DNA from: Pseudomonas sp. FP453
Lineage (GTDB): Bacteria; Pseudomonadota; Gammaproteobacteria; Pseudomonadales; Pseudomonadaceae
Length of the DNA stretch: 64,000 bases
Reading direction: 5' to 3'
Assembly: GCF_030687495.1 (NCBI RefSeq)
Contig: NZ_CP117435.1
Location: 2,236,501-2,300,500, forward strand
A model generated the notes under the pieces. The model was not told the DNA's origin and ran no database searches. It worked only from the letters and a program-made list of their open reading frames with translations. This document shows positions 45,620-55,874 of this stretch, piece by piece. A program made the translations under genes and the position numbers. How positions within the stretch are numbered: position 1 is the stretch's first letter; each line of letters opens with the position of its first letter.

Positions 45620-45620
45620 C

Positions 45621-46634
45621 GTGGTAGCGCGACGCCAATTCAGCGATGTCATGCAGTGCAAGAACCTGCGTTATCTCAACGATCACCCCGGCCAGGAAGT
45701 GCGCCGGGCGCGCGCCGGGTTTGTGCTGCTGGAGCATTTTTCGCTGCCGGCCTTTACCCAGGCGCTGGACACGATTGTCACCGCCAACCTGATCCGGCCC
45801 GAGTCGTTTGCCACGCAAACCTTTGGCCTGGCGTTTGACGAAGTGGTCAGCGACCTGGGCCTGGTGATCCGGCCCGATGCGCGCCTGAGCCTGGACGCGG
45901 TGCTGCAACTCGACGTGCTGGTGATCTGCGGCGGCTACCGCACCCCGCTGCGCTACAACGATGAGCTGAGCCTGTTGCTGGGCGCAGCGGCGGAGCAGGG
46001 CGTTGCACTGGCGGGCATCTGGAATGGCGCCTGGTTTCTCGGCCGGGCCGGGGTGTTGGAGGGCTATCGCTGTGCGATTCACCCCGAGCATCGCCCGGCG
46101 CTGGCGGAGATTGCGCGGCTCAGTCATGTCACCAGTGAAGCCTATGTGGTGGATCGCAATCGCCTCACGGCATCGAGTCCCACGGGCGCCTTCTATATGG
46201 CGCTGGAGTGGATCCGCAGCCTGCACGGCAAGACCCTCACCGATGGCATCGAGGACATCCTCGCGTTCGAGGCCTCGCGTTTTCGGCGCGCCAAGCCGCT
46301 GTTGAGCGTGTCGGTCAGCGGGCCGCTGCGCGAGGTGATCAACCTGATGGACGTGAACCTCGAAGAGCCGCTGCAAATGGAGGACCTGTGCCTGTATGCC
46401 GGGCGCTCGCGACGGCAGATCGAGCGGCTGTTCAAGGAGCAACTGGGCACCTCGCCGCAGCGCTACTACATGGACCTGCGCATCACCGAGGCGCGGCGCT
46501 TGTTGCAGCACACCTCGCTGACCATCGTCGAGGTCTCGGTGGCCTGTGGGTTTGTCTCGCCCAGTCATTTCAGCAAGTGCTACAGCGCTTATTTCGGGCA
46601 TCGTCCGTCCAAGGAAATTCGCCTCGTCAAATAG
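45621..46634 (+). CDS. AraC-family regulator with class I glutamine-amidotransferase-like domain (GbdR/CdhR type)
   Basis: A regulator of about 337 residues of the GATase1-AraC class, which in Pseudomonas includes GbdR, CdhR and ArgR and controls betaine, carnitine and arginine use. The N-terminal domain shows VLVICGGYRTPLRYNDELSL and GVALAGIWNGAWFLGRAGVL. Asn takes the place of the usual amidotransferase cysteine, so it is a sensor and not an enzyme. The HTH part is LCLYAGRSRRQIERLFKEQL and IVEVSVACGFVSPSHFSKCY. GTG 45621 is one base after the permease stop; ATG 45651 is an alternative. It likely activates the transporter and catabolic genes around it. Confidence 0.88.
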   Translation: MVARRQFSDVMQCKNLRYLNDHPGQEVRRARAGFVLLEHFSLPAFTQALDTIVTANLIRPESFATQTFGLAFDEVVSDLGLVIRPDARLSLDAVLQLDVLVICGGYRTPLRYNDELSLLLGAAAEQGVALAGIWNGAWFLGRAGVLEGYRCAIHPEHRPALAEIARLSHVTSEAYVVDRNRLTASSPTGAFYMALEWIRSLHGKTLTDGIEDILAFEASRFRRAKPLLSVSVSGPLREVINLMDVNLEEPLQMEDLCLYAGRSRRQIERLFKEQLGTSPQRYYMDLRITEARRLLQHTSLTIVEVSVACGFVSPSHFSKCYSAYFGHRPSKEIRLVK

Positions 46635-46686
46635 CCGGTAAAGCCCGCAGGCACAGGGCTATCGACGATGTTTTTACTGTGTATAT

Positions 46687-46702
46687 TAATTGTAGACAAT
46701 TA
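46687..46702. promoter_or_regulatory. Candidate GntR operator
   Basis: TAATTGT and ACAATTA are perfect 7-base arms around AG, 72 bases before the GntR start. The core TTGTAGACAA fits the TNGTNNNACNA pattern of FCD-type GntR sites. It probably mediates autoregulation. The surrounding AT-rich stretch 46675-46725 should contain the promoter. Confidence 0.6.
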
Positions 46703-46773
46703 GAATATTGTTGTTTTATAGTGCGAATACAGGTAGTAGACCGTGTGCACTTACTACTTAGGAAGGTTTCACC

Positions 46774-47496
46774 ATGGCTACCAAAGAACTCACTACGCCG
46801 ACTCCGGTCGAGCCCAGCATTGACCGCAAGGCGGTATTGGGTGAAGCGCTGCGTCGTCGCATCCTCAGCATGGAACTGGCACCGGGTGCCGTGGTGGACG
46901 AGTTGGCGCTGTGTGATGAGTTCGGTTTGTCGCGCCCACCGGTGCGGGAACTGATGCGGCAAATGGCGGCGGAAGGGTACATCGACCTGGAAGCCAACCG
47001 GGCCGCGCGGGTATCGGCGATGAGTTACCAGTCGCTGCGCAGTTTTTTCCTCGCGGCGCCGTTGATTTATATCGCGACGACGCAACTGGCCTGTTCCCAC
47101 GCAACCCCGGCCGAAGTGGTGGAATTGAAGCGCATCCAGGCGCTGTTCCGGACCGCCATCGAGGAAAAGGATGTGGAGAACCGGGTGTTGTACAACGACG
47201 AGTTCCACCTGCAGATCGGCAAGATGGCCCACAACGCCTACCTGATGCCGAGCTTGCAGCGCTTGCTGATCGACCATGCCCGTCTGGGCAAGATCTTCTA
47301 CCGCCACCCGACCACGGTGGACATGCAGGAAGACCTGGAAGTGGCTGCCCAGCAGCATGACGACATGATCCGCGCAATCGAACACCACGATCCGGTCTTG
47401 GCCGGGGAAATCGTGAAGGCCCACCTCGAACTGTCCCGTCGGCGGATGTCCGAGTACGCGGCGCCCGAAGGCCTGGATGTAGCGCTCACGCTTTGA
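46774..47496 (+). CDS. GntR-family transcriptional regulator (FCD type)
   Basis: A 240-residue FadR-type regulator. The winged HTH is at about 20-85 (LGEALRRRILSMELAPGAVV, CDEFGLSRPPVRELMRQMAA). The helical FCD domain shows DEFHLQIGKMAHN and QQHDDMIRAIEHHD with likely metal-binding Asp and His. AGGAAGG precedes ATG 46774. It stands between the transporter/AraC operon and the catabolic genes, with a palindromic operator in front, and is the second FCD regulator in the window. The first, at 24188, serves a similar enzyme set. Confidence 0.92.
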   Translation: MATKELTTPTPVEPSIDRKAVLGEALRRRILSMELAPGAVVDELALCDEFGLSRPPVRELMRQMAAEGYIDLEANRAARVSAMSYQSLRSFFLAAPLIYIATTQLACSHATPAEVVELKRIQALFRTAIEEKDVENRVLYNDEFHLQIGKMAHNAYLMPSLQRLLIDHARLGKIFYRHPTTVDMQEDLEVAAQQHDDMIRAIEHHDPVLAGEIVKAHLELSRRRMSEYAAPEGLDVALTL

Positions 47497-47538
47497 CCTT
47501 TTGATGCAGGCCGAAGCGACGCGATGCAGACGGGTAGC

Positions 47539-47552
47539 TGTTAGCTCTAACA
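47539..47552. promoter_or_regulatory. Short inverted repeat before the flavoprotein gene
   Basis: TGTTAG and CTAACA flank CT, 28 bases before the start at 47580. It may be an operator for the following gene. It differs from the TTGTAGACAA site, so another regulator would be involved. Confidence 0.35.
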
Positions 47553-47579
47553 ACTATAAAAGAACCCAGGTCGCGAATA

Positions 47580-48899
47580 ATGGCACTCATCAGAAACACC
47601 CCGGCAGACGATTCAACCTGTGGCTGGTTCCACCTGAGCCCGCCGCGCGTGGCACGTGCGCGCCATAGTGGTATCAGCGCCACGCGCTGGGCCGTGGTCG
47701 GCGCAGGCTTCACCGGCCTTGCGGCGGCGCGCCAGCTGGCGCTGAACTTCCCGGATGACGAGATCGTGTTGATCGAAGCCCAGGAAGTCGGCTACGGCGC
47801 TTCCGGGCGCAACGCCGGCTTTGCCATCGACTTGCCCCACGACATCGGCGCCGAAGACTATATCGGCGACATTGCCACCGCCAGGATCAGCATGGAACTC
47901 AACCTCGCCGGGCAGTCCATGCTGCGCGCGCTGGTCGAGCAGCACGGCATCGACTGCCAGTGGCGCGATTGCGGCAAGTACCAGGCCGCCATCGAAGACC
48001 GCGGCATTGCCGTGCTGGACGCCTACCGCCGTGGCCTCGACAAGCTCGGGCAGGCCTATCAGGTGATCGACGCCGCTGACTTGCCCAGCCGCATCGGCAC
48101 CGATTTCTATCGCAAGGCGCTGTTCACCCCAGGCACCGCGCTGGTGCAACCGGCGGCGCTGGTCAAAGGCCTGGCAGACACCTTGCCGGCCAACGTGACC
48201 CTCTACGAAAACACCCCGATCACCGCCGTCGAGTACGGCGACAAAACCGTGCTGATCCACAAGAACGGCCGCATCATCGCCGACAAGCTTGTGCTTACCA
48301 ACAACGCCTTCGCCATGAGCTTCGGCTTCCTCAAAAGCCGCATGCTGCCGATCTTCACCTACGCCAGCCTGACCCGGCCACTGAGCGAAGACGAGCAGGC
48401 GCGCCTGGGCGGCGACCCGTTCTGGGGCGTGATCCCCGCCGACCCGTTCGGCACCACCTTGCGCCGTACCGTCGACAACCGTCTGCTGGTGCGCAACAGC
48501 TTCAGCTACAACGCCGACGGGCGCAGCAATCCCAAATACCTGCAACGCTTTGTGAAACGCCACAAAGAATCCTTCGACCGGCGCTTCCCGCTGCACCGCG
48601 ACGTCACCTTCGACTACACCTGGGGCGGCTCCCTCAGCCTGTCGCGCAACCACATGGCGCACTTCGGCGAGCTGGCCAAAAACGTCTACGGCGCCCTGTG
48701 CTGCAACGGCCTGGGCGTGACCCGTGGCACCGTCACCGGCACCTTGCTGGCCGAGTGGCTGGCGGGCAAAAGCAATCACCTGGTGGACTTCCTGTTGACG
48801 TCCCCGGGCCCCAGCAGAAACCCACCGGAGCCGCTGTTATCAGCGGGTGTAAACATGAACTTGTTATGGGGACAAAGCCGCGCCGGCCAGGAAAGCTGA
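47580..48899 (+). CDS. FAD-dependent amine oxidoreductase (PuuB/DadA-like)
   Basis: A 439-residue DAO-family flavoprotein. After a 35-residue leader the FAD site reads WAVVGAGFTGLAAARQLA (41-46), with VLIEAQEVGYGASGRNAGFA at 64-81, the pattern of gamma-glutamylputrescine oxidoreductase PuuB and related amine oxidases. FDYTWGGSLSLSRNHM and NGLGVTRGTVTGTLLAEWL are typical C-terminal motifs. It would oxidise a C-N bond of the imported amine to an imine or aldehyde. An MFS gene, DapA-type lyase and PuuC-like dehydrogenase follow. The exact substrate is unknown. Confidence 0.88.
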   Translation: MALIRNTPADDSTCGWFHLSPPRVARARHSGISATRWAVVGAGFTGLAAARQLALNFPDDEIVLIEAQEVGYGASGRNAGFAIDLPHDIGAEDYIGDIATARISMELNLAGQSMLRALVEQHGIDCQWRDCGKYQAAIEDRGIAVLDAYRRGLDKLGQAYQVIDAADLPSRIGTDFYRKALFTPGTALVQPAALVKGLADTLPANVTLYENTPITAVEYGDKTVLIHKNGRIIADKLVLTNNAFAMSFGFLKSRMLPIFTYASLTRPLSEDEQARLGGDPFWGVIPADPFGTTLRRTVDNRLLVRNSFSYNADGRSNPKYLQRFVKRHKESFDRRFPLHRDVTFDYTWGGSLSLSRNHMAHFGELAKNVYGALCCNGLGVTRGTVTGTLLAEWLAGKSNHLVDFLLTSPGPSRNPPEPLLSAGVNMNLLWGQSRAGQES

Positions 48900-49060
48900 T
48901 TCGCACCATCATCAACACGTAATACCGAACTTAATCTATTGATTGGACAACAGCAGGCGTTTCAGCGACTGCGGTTTTTGATTGAGACGGCTTTCATTCG
49001 CCTGGATTTCAAGTGTGCGTTGTACCCCGGCGAATGAACGAAGCGAAGTAGGAGATAATA

Positions 49061-50392
49061 ATGACAAGTCCGAATGCCTCAGTTGAGGATGTACCTCTTA
49101 ATAACTTTCACCGATTGCTCACGGCCCGTTCGGGCGGTGGTTCATTTGTCGATGGTTATGTTTTAAGCATTATCGGTATTGCCATGTTGCAAATAACCGA
49201 TGCGCTGCAATTGACCGAGTTCTGGCAGGGTTTGATTGCCGCATCGGCCTTGATTGGCGTGTTCTTTGGCGGTTTTATCGGCGGTTGGTTGACCGATAAG
49301 TTGGGGCGCAAGAAAGTTTATTTCATTGGCCCCTCGTTATTTATCCTGTGTTCCCTGGCGCAGTTCTGGGTTGAATCGGCGTGGCTCTTGTTTGCCCTGC
49401 GTTTCATCATCGGCCTGGCCGTGGGCATTGAATACCCGGTGGCCACTTCGTTGTTGGTGGAGTTCCTGCCGAAGAAACAACGCGGGCCACGGCTCGCCGC
49501 GCTGACCATCCTGTGGTTCGCCGGTGCCGCGTTTGCCTATGTGGTCGGCAACGCCATTATCAACACCGGCGCCGACGACGCCTGGCGCTATGCGCTGGCC
49601 AGTGCGGCGGTGATCGGCCTGGTGCTGTTCGTGTTGCGCCTGGGCACCCCGGAATCGGCGCGCTGGCTGCTTAGCAAAGGCCGCGACGCCGAGGCCGAGC
49701 AGGTGATCAAGCGTGTGTACGGCACGCACTATTCGCTGCGCGACCTGCCGGAGCAGCCGGACGAACGCAAGATGACCTTCCGCGACCTGCTGCGCTCGGG
49801 TTACGGCCAGCGCCTGTTCTTTGTCTCGGTGTTCTGGTCGTGCTCGATCATCCCGGTGTTCGCCGTCTACGCCTTCGCCCCCAAAGTCTTGCAAGCCCTC
49901 AACCTGAAAGGCGAGTGGGCCTCCTACGGCTCGATGTTCATCACGCTGCTGTTTGTGGTCGGCTGCATCCTCGCCACCCGGCTGATCAACACCATCGGCC
50001 GGCGCAGCATGCTGATCCACAGCTTCCTCTGGTCGGGCCTGGCGCTGTTGCTGCTGGCGGCGTTTTCCAACAGCCATGAATTGCTGGTGTTGTGCCTGTT
50101 CGGCGCCTACGCCGTGTTCATCGGCGGCGCCCAAGTGCTGCAACTGGTGTACCCGAATGAATTGTTTCCCACCGAAATCCGCGCCTTTGCCGTCGGCATC
50201 GGCACCTCGTTGTCGCGGGTCGGCGCCGCCGTGGGCACCTACCTGGTGCCGCTGTCGCTGACCTCCATCGGCATCGGCAACACCATGTACGTCGCTGCCG
50301 GCGTGACCTTTATCGGCCTGGCCGCCGCCTGGGCCATGGCCCCGGAAACACGCTCGTTGAACTTGCGGGACGCAGCGGCCTTGAGCAGCTGA
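49061..50392 (+). CDS. MFS transporter (sugar porter/aromatic acid type)
   Basis: A 443-residue 12-helix major facilitator. The DGYVLSIIGIAMLQI start of helix 1, GWLTDKLGRKKVYFIGP loop, FIIGLAVGIEYPVATSLLVE helix 4-5 and PESARWLLSKGRDAEAEQVI mid-loop are typical of the sugar-porter-like branch. GTAGGAG lies eight bases before ATG 49061. It stands between the flavoprotein and lyase genes, so it may import or export an intermediate of the same pathway, next to the ABC importer. It is not similar to the two MHS symporters. Confidence 0.9.
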   Translation: MTSPNASVEDVPLNNFHRLLTARSGGGSFVDGYVLSIIGIAMLQITDALQLTEFWQGLIAASALIGVFFGGFIGGWLTDKLGRKKVYFIGPSLFILCSLAQFWVESAWLLFALRFIIGLAVGIEYPVATSLLVEFLPKKQRGPRLAALTILWFAGAAFAYVVGNAIINTGADDAWRYALASAAVIGLVLFVLRLGTPESARWLLSKGRDAEAEQVIKRVYGTHYSLRDLPEQPDERKMTFRDLLRSGYGQRLFFVSVFWSCSIIPVFAVYAFAPKVLQALNLKGEWASYGSMFITLLFVVGCILATRLINTIGRRSMLIHSFLWSGLALLLLAAFSNSHELLVLCLFGAYAVFIGGAQVLQLVYPNELFPTEIRAFAVGIGTSLSRVGAAVGTYLVPLSLTSIGIGNTMYVAAGVTFIGLAAAWAMAPETRSLNLRDAAALSS

Positions 50393-50429
50393 GCGAAAAC
50401 ACACCTCTTTCACTGTTGGAGAAACACCC

Positions 50430-51332
50430 ATGAAATTCGAAGGCATCTACACCCCGGCAATCACCCCGTTGACCGCCACCGGCCAGATCGACAACGCAGC
50501 CTTCGCTGACGTGCTCGAATACCTGATCGAATCCAAAGTCCACGGCATCATCATCGGCGGCTCCACCGGCGAGTACTACGCGCACACGTCCCAGGAGCGC
50601 ATCGACCTCGCGGCCCACGCCAAGGAAGTCATCGGCAACCGCGTCGCGCTGATCGTCGGCACCGGCGCCATCCGCACCGAAGACTCGGTGGAATACGCCA
50701 AGGCCGCCCGCGCCATCAAGGCCGACGCGATCCTCGTCGGCTCGCCGCCGTACGCGCTGCCCACCGAACAGGAAAACGCCATCCACGCCCTGGCCGTGGA
50801 CGAGGCTGCTGGCCTGCCGATCATGCTCTACAACTACCCGGGCCGCATGAGCGTGAGCATGGGCGATGAATACTTCAAGGCCGTCAGCGCCTCGAAAAAC
50901 GTCGTGGCGATCAAGGAAAGCTCGGGCGACATGGCCCAGGTCCACCGCCTTGCAACTCAGTACCCGCACATCGCGCTGTCCTGCGGCTGGGATGACCAGG
51001 CCCTGGAATTCTTCGCCTGGGGCGCGCGCAGCTGGGTGTGTGCCGGTTCCAACTTCGTGCCGCGTGAACATATCGCCCTGTACGAAGCCTGCGTGATCGA
51101 AAAAGACTTCGACAAAGGCCGCAAGATCATGAGCGCCTTCATGCCGCTGATGGACTTCCTCGAAGGTGGCAAATTCGTCCAGGCGATCAAGGCCGGTTGC
51201 GCCTTCAACGGCCTGCGCACCGGCAGCGTACGTGCACCGCTGCAACCGCTGTTCGAAGACGAAAAACAGGCGCTGGAAACCGTCATCAGCAATCTCAAGC
51301 GTGACGTCGCGCGCATTGTTGGAGGTGCATGA
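50430..51332 (+). CDS. DapA-family lyase
   Basis: A 300-residue class I aldolase of the dihydrodipicolinate synthase family. GIIIGGSTGEYYAHTSQERI holds the substrate loop, Y134 is in MLYNYPG and the Schiff-base lysine K162 is in VVAIKESSGD. It is paralogous to the protein at 19367, with the same GSTGEYYA loop and CGWDDQALEFF versus CGSDDQALDFF. TTGGAG precedes ATG 50430. Between a flavoprotein and an aldehyde dehydrogenase it may deaminate a cyclic imino acid or cleave a keto acid; no ProR epimerase lies in this locus. Confidence 0.88.
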   Translation: MKFEGIYTPAITPLTATGQIDNAAFADVLEYLIESKVHGIIIGGSTGEYYAHTSQERIDLAAHAKEVIGNRVALIVGTGAIRTEDSVEYAKAARAIKADAILVGSPPYALPTEQENAIHALAVDEAAGLPIMLYNYPGRMSVSMGDEYFKAVSASKNVVAIKESSGDMAQVHRLATQYPHIALSCGWDDQALEFFAWGARSWVCAGSNFVPREHIALYEACVIEKDFDKGRKIMSAFMPLMDFLEGGKFVQAIKAGCAFNGLRTGSVRAPLQPLFEDEKQALETVISNLKRDVARIVGGA

Positions 51333-52828
51333 TGACCCACCTGCTCAGCGCCGCCGAATACGCGGCCATCGCCAAGGATATCCAGTTCCCCACCACGTCC
51401 TTTATCAACGGCGCGCCCTACACCTCGGTGTCGGGCAACACCTTCAGCACCACCAACCCGGCCACCGGTGAAGTGCTGGCGCAAATCACCGCGTGCAACA
51501 GCGACGACGTGGATGTCGCCGTGGCCTCGGCCAAACAGGCTTTCGACGATGGCCGCTGGCACAAGCTCAGCCCCGGCACGCGCAAGAAAGTCCTGCTGCG
51601 TTTTGCCGACCTGCTGGAGCAACACTCCCACGAACTGTCCGTGCTCGAAAGCCTCGACAGCGGCAAGCCGGTGCGCGAGTGCCAACTGACCGACGTGCCG
51701 GAAACCATCCACATGATTCGCTGGCACGCCGAGCTGATCGACAAGATCTACGACAACACCGCACCGGTGGGCCACGACGCCCTGACCCTGGTGGTGCGCG
51801 AAGCCATCGGCGTGGTCGGCCTGGTGCTGCCGTGGAACTTCCCGCTGCTGATGCTCGCCTGGAAAATCGCGCCGTCCCTGGCGGCTGGTTGCTCGATCAT
51901 CGTCAAGCCGGCCAAGGAAACCACCTTGACCGCCCTGCGCGTGGCCGAGCTGGCGTCCCAGGCCGGCGTGCCGGATGGCGTGTTCAACGTGGTCTCCGGT
52001 GGCGGTCGCGAAGTCGGCGAACCGTTGGGCCGGCACATGGACGTGACCATGGTCAGCTTCACCGGCTCCACCGACACCGGTCGCCTGTTCCTGCACTACG
52101 CCGCCGAGTCCAACCTCAAGCGCATCGTCCTGGAACTGGGTGGCAAGAACCCCGCCGTGGTGATGAACGACGTCGCCGACCTCGATTTGGTGGCGGGGCA
52201 TATCGTCAACGGTTCGTTCTGGAACATGGGCGAGAACTGTTCGGCCTCGTCGCGGTTGATCGTCCACGCCGACGTCAAGGATGAACTGCTCAAGCGCATC
52301 GGCGTGCAGCTGCAGGCCTGGAAGATGGGCAGCCCGCTGGACCCGGACAACCGCCTGGGCTCGATGGTCAGCCAGGCGCACTTCGACAAAGTCAGCTCGT
52401 ACCTGGTGCAGGCCGGCCACGAAAACCTGCGCGTGGTCTTCGGTGGCAAGACCGAAGAGGGTATCTACGTGCAGCCCACCGTGGTCGACGGCGTCAGCGC
52501 CGATAGCCTGCTGTTCAAGGAGGAAATCTTCGGCCCGGTGCTGACCGTGACCACGTTCACCACCCTGGACGAAGCCATCGCCCTGGCCAACGACACCATC
52601 TACGGCCTGGCCGCGTCGGTGTACACCGACAACCTGCGCCATGCGATCAAGCTGTCCCGCGAGATCCGCGCCGGTATCGTCACGGTCAACTGCTTCGGCG
52701 AGGGCGATGCTTCAACGCCGTTCGGCGGCTACAAGCAGTCCGGCTTCGGCGGGCGTGACAAGTCGATCTGGGCCCACGACCAGTACACCGAGATCAAGAC
52801 CATCTGGATCGACGTGTCCGAAGGCTAA
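51329..52828 (+). CDS. Aldehyde dehydrogenase (PuuC-like)
   Basis: A 499-residue ALDH. Catalytic residues are N170 (LPWNFPL), E269 (IVLELGGKNP) and C304 (GENCSASSR). SFINGAPYTSVSGNTF near residue 24 and YTDNLRHAIKLSREIRAGIV near the end are typical of the PuuC/gamma-glutamylaminobutyraldehyde dehydrogenase branch. It starts at ATG 51329 overlapping the lyase stop; ATG 51332 directly after is an alternative. It should oxidise the aldehyde formed by the flavoprotein or lyase to a carboxylate. Confidence 0.92.
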   Translation: MMTHLLSAAEYAAIAKDIQFPTTSFINGAPYTSVSGNTFSTTNPATGEVLAQITACNSDDVDVAVASAKQAFDDGRWHKLSPGTRKKVLLRFADLLEQHSHELSVLESLDSGKPVRECQLTDVPETIHMIRWHAELIDKIYDNTAPVGHDALTLVVREAIGVVGLVLPWNFPLLMLAWKIAPSLAAGCSIIVKPAKETTLTALRVAELASQAGVPDGVFNVVSGGGREVGEPLGRHMDVTMVSFTGSTDTGRLFLHYAAESNLKRIVLELGGKNPAVVMNDVADLDLVAGHIVNGSFWNMGENCSASSRLIVHADVKDELLKRIGVQLQAWKMGSPLDPDNRLGSMVSQAHFDKVSSYLVQAGHENLRVVFGGKTEEGIYVQPTVVDGVSADSLLFKEEIFGPVLTVTTFTTLDEAIALANDTIYGLAASVYTDNLRHAIKLSREIRAGIVTVNCFGEGDASTPFGGYKQSGFGGRDKSIWAHDQYTEIKTIWIDVSEG

Positions 52829-52944
52829 AAAAACCAGGCGCCTCCCTACAAAGCTCCACGCAAGCGGCGATCGAGGCGCCTCCCTTTCCACCGGGTCAAC
52901 AATAAGAAGTCCACGGCCCAGCTCGTTTTCGCGAAGCTCTTTTC

Positions 52945-53820
52945 ATGACTGCCTATCGTACTGCCCTTACTTCTGCCCATATCACTGCACTGCTGTTTGG
53001 CTTGACCGGTATTTTTGGCGCACTGATCCATGCCAGCGCCAGTGTGATCACCTTTGGCCGCGCAGCGTTTGCGCTGCTGGCCCTGGCGGTGTTCGCACAG
53101 CTGCAAGACCGTGCGCTGCTGCGCGGCCTGAACCTCAGGAAACTGTCGATTTATGCACTTTCGGGGCTGATGCTCGCCGCCCATTGGGTGACCTTTTTCA
53201 TCGCGATCAAGGTCGGTGGCGTGGCGGTTGCCACCCTTGGCTTTGCCAGCTTTCCGGCCTTTATCACCCTGCTCGACATGGCGGTCTTCCGTGACCGGCC
53301 GCATCTGGCCGAAGCGCTGTTGTTGCTACTGGTGACCCTGGGCCTGGTGTTGGTGACGCCGTCGTTCGAACTCGCCAACCAGGGCACCGTCGGCTTGTTG
53401 TGGGGCCTGGCCTCGGGGCTGTCGTTCGCCTTGCTGGCCATGACCAACCGCCGCGCCACCGACGGGCGCAATGGCGTGCAAGTGGTGTTCTGGCAGAACG
53501 CCACGGTGGCGCTGATCATGGCGCCGTTTGCGGTGTTTGACCTGGTGGAACTCGATGCCGTTGACTGGACTCACCTGGCCATCCTCGGCGTGCTGTGCAC
53601 CGCTGTCTCCCAAGCCCTGTTCGTCAAAAGCCTCAAGGGCCTCAACGCCCGCAGCGCCGGCATGATCATCTCGCTGGAGCCGGTGTACGCCATCGCCTGC
53701 GCCTGGTGGTTGTTCCACGAAACGCCCTCGTGGCGGATGCTCGCCGGCGCGACGCTGATTGTGCTGGCGATCCTGATGTCGGCGCAGGGGGAGGGCAAAA
53801 GCGCCGCCGTCACCGACTGA
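52945..53820 (+). CDS. EamA/DMT-family transporter
   Basis: A 291-residue drug/metabolite transporter with ten hydrophobic helices in two EamA repeats. The first ends in GGVAVATLGFASFPAFITLL and FRDRPHLAEALLLLLVTLGL. The second contains GLASGLSFALLAMTNRRA, LNARSAGMIISLEPVYAIAC and ETPSWRMLAGATLIVLAIL. Members export amino acids or other metabolites. It lies 116 bases after the aldehyde dehydrogenase in the same direction; a 12-base direct repeat (AGGCGCCTCCCT at 52836 and 52874) is in the gap. No clear ribosome site precedes ATG 52945. Confidence 0.88.
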   Translation: MTAYRTALTSAHITALLFGLTGIFGALIHASASVITFGRAAFALLALAVFAQLQDRALLRGLNLRKLSIYALSGLMLAAHWVTFFIAIKVGGVAVATLGFASFPAFITLLDMAVFRDRPHLAEALLLLLVTLGLVLVTPSFELANQGTVGLLWGLASGLSFALLAMTNRRATDGRNGVQVVFWQNATVALIMAPFAVFDLVELDAVDWTHLAILGVLCTAVSQALFVKSLKGLNARSAGMIISLEPVYAIACAWWLFHETPSWRMLAGATLIVLAILMSAQGEGKSAAVTD

Positions 53821-53921
53821 CGCAGCGGTGAAAAGTACAAGCGTCTCCATGGAACATCCATTTCACCGATGACCCGCGCTGGCAATACTGGACACCAAAT
53901 CCAATAAAAACAGGTGTCCTG

Positions 53922-55652
<1,731 letters not shown>

Positions 55653-55726
55653 TCAACGGATGAGCCACCTGCCGGGGAGTGGCGTGCCTGCCCAGCGTCC
55701 TCGAGCCGATAGGCGCGGTTAAAATC

Positions 55727-55814
55727 GTGGGAGCGGGCTTGCCCGCGATGACAGTGTGTCAGTCACCGGATGCATCAGCGGATACTCCGCTATCGCGGGC
55801 AAGCCCGCTCCCAC
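55727..55814. repeat. REP doublet (inverted pair)
   Basis: GTGGGAGCGGGC-TTGCCCGCGAT at 55727-55749 is repeated in inverse orientation at 55792-55814, with 42 bases between. This is the REPIN/BIME arrangement of Pseudomonas REP sequences. It lies in the gap between the flavin reductase and the convergent ABC operon. Confidence 0.88.
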
Positions 55815-55818
55815 GGGT

Positions 55819-55870
55819 TGATCGTTCCCACGCTCTGCGTGGGAATGCCGACTATGACGCTCTGCGTCAT
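55819..55870. repeat. Partial TGATCGTTCC-family element
   Basis: TGATCGTTCCCACGC through GTGGGAATGC is the left arm of the nested element at 26450, followed by GACGCTCTGCGTC at 55856-55868. The right half is missing; the ATPase gene ends four bases later. Confidence 0.8.
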
Positions 55871-55874
55871 GCCC

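Noticed and set aside
52836..52885. Direct repeat AGGCGCCTCCCT, twice
   Set aside because: Only two copies, with internal palindrome GGCGCC; could be a remnant terminator or chance, and nothing around it suggests a mobile element.
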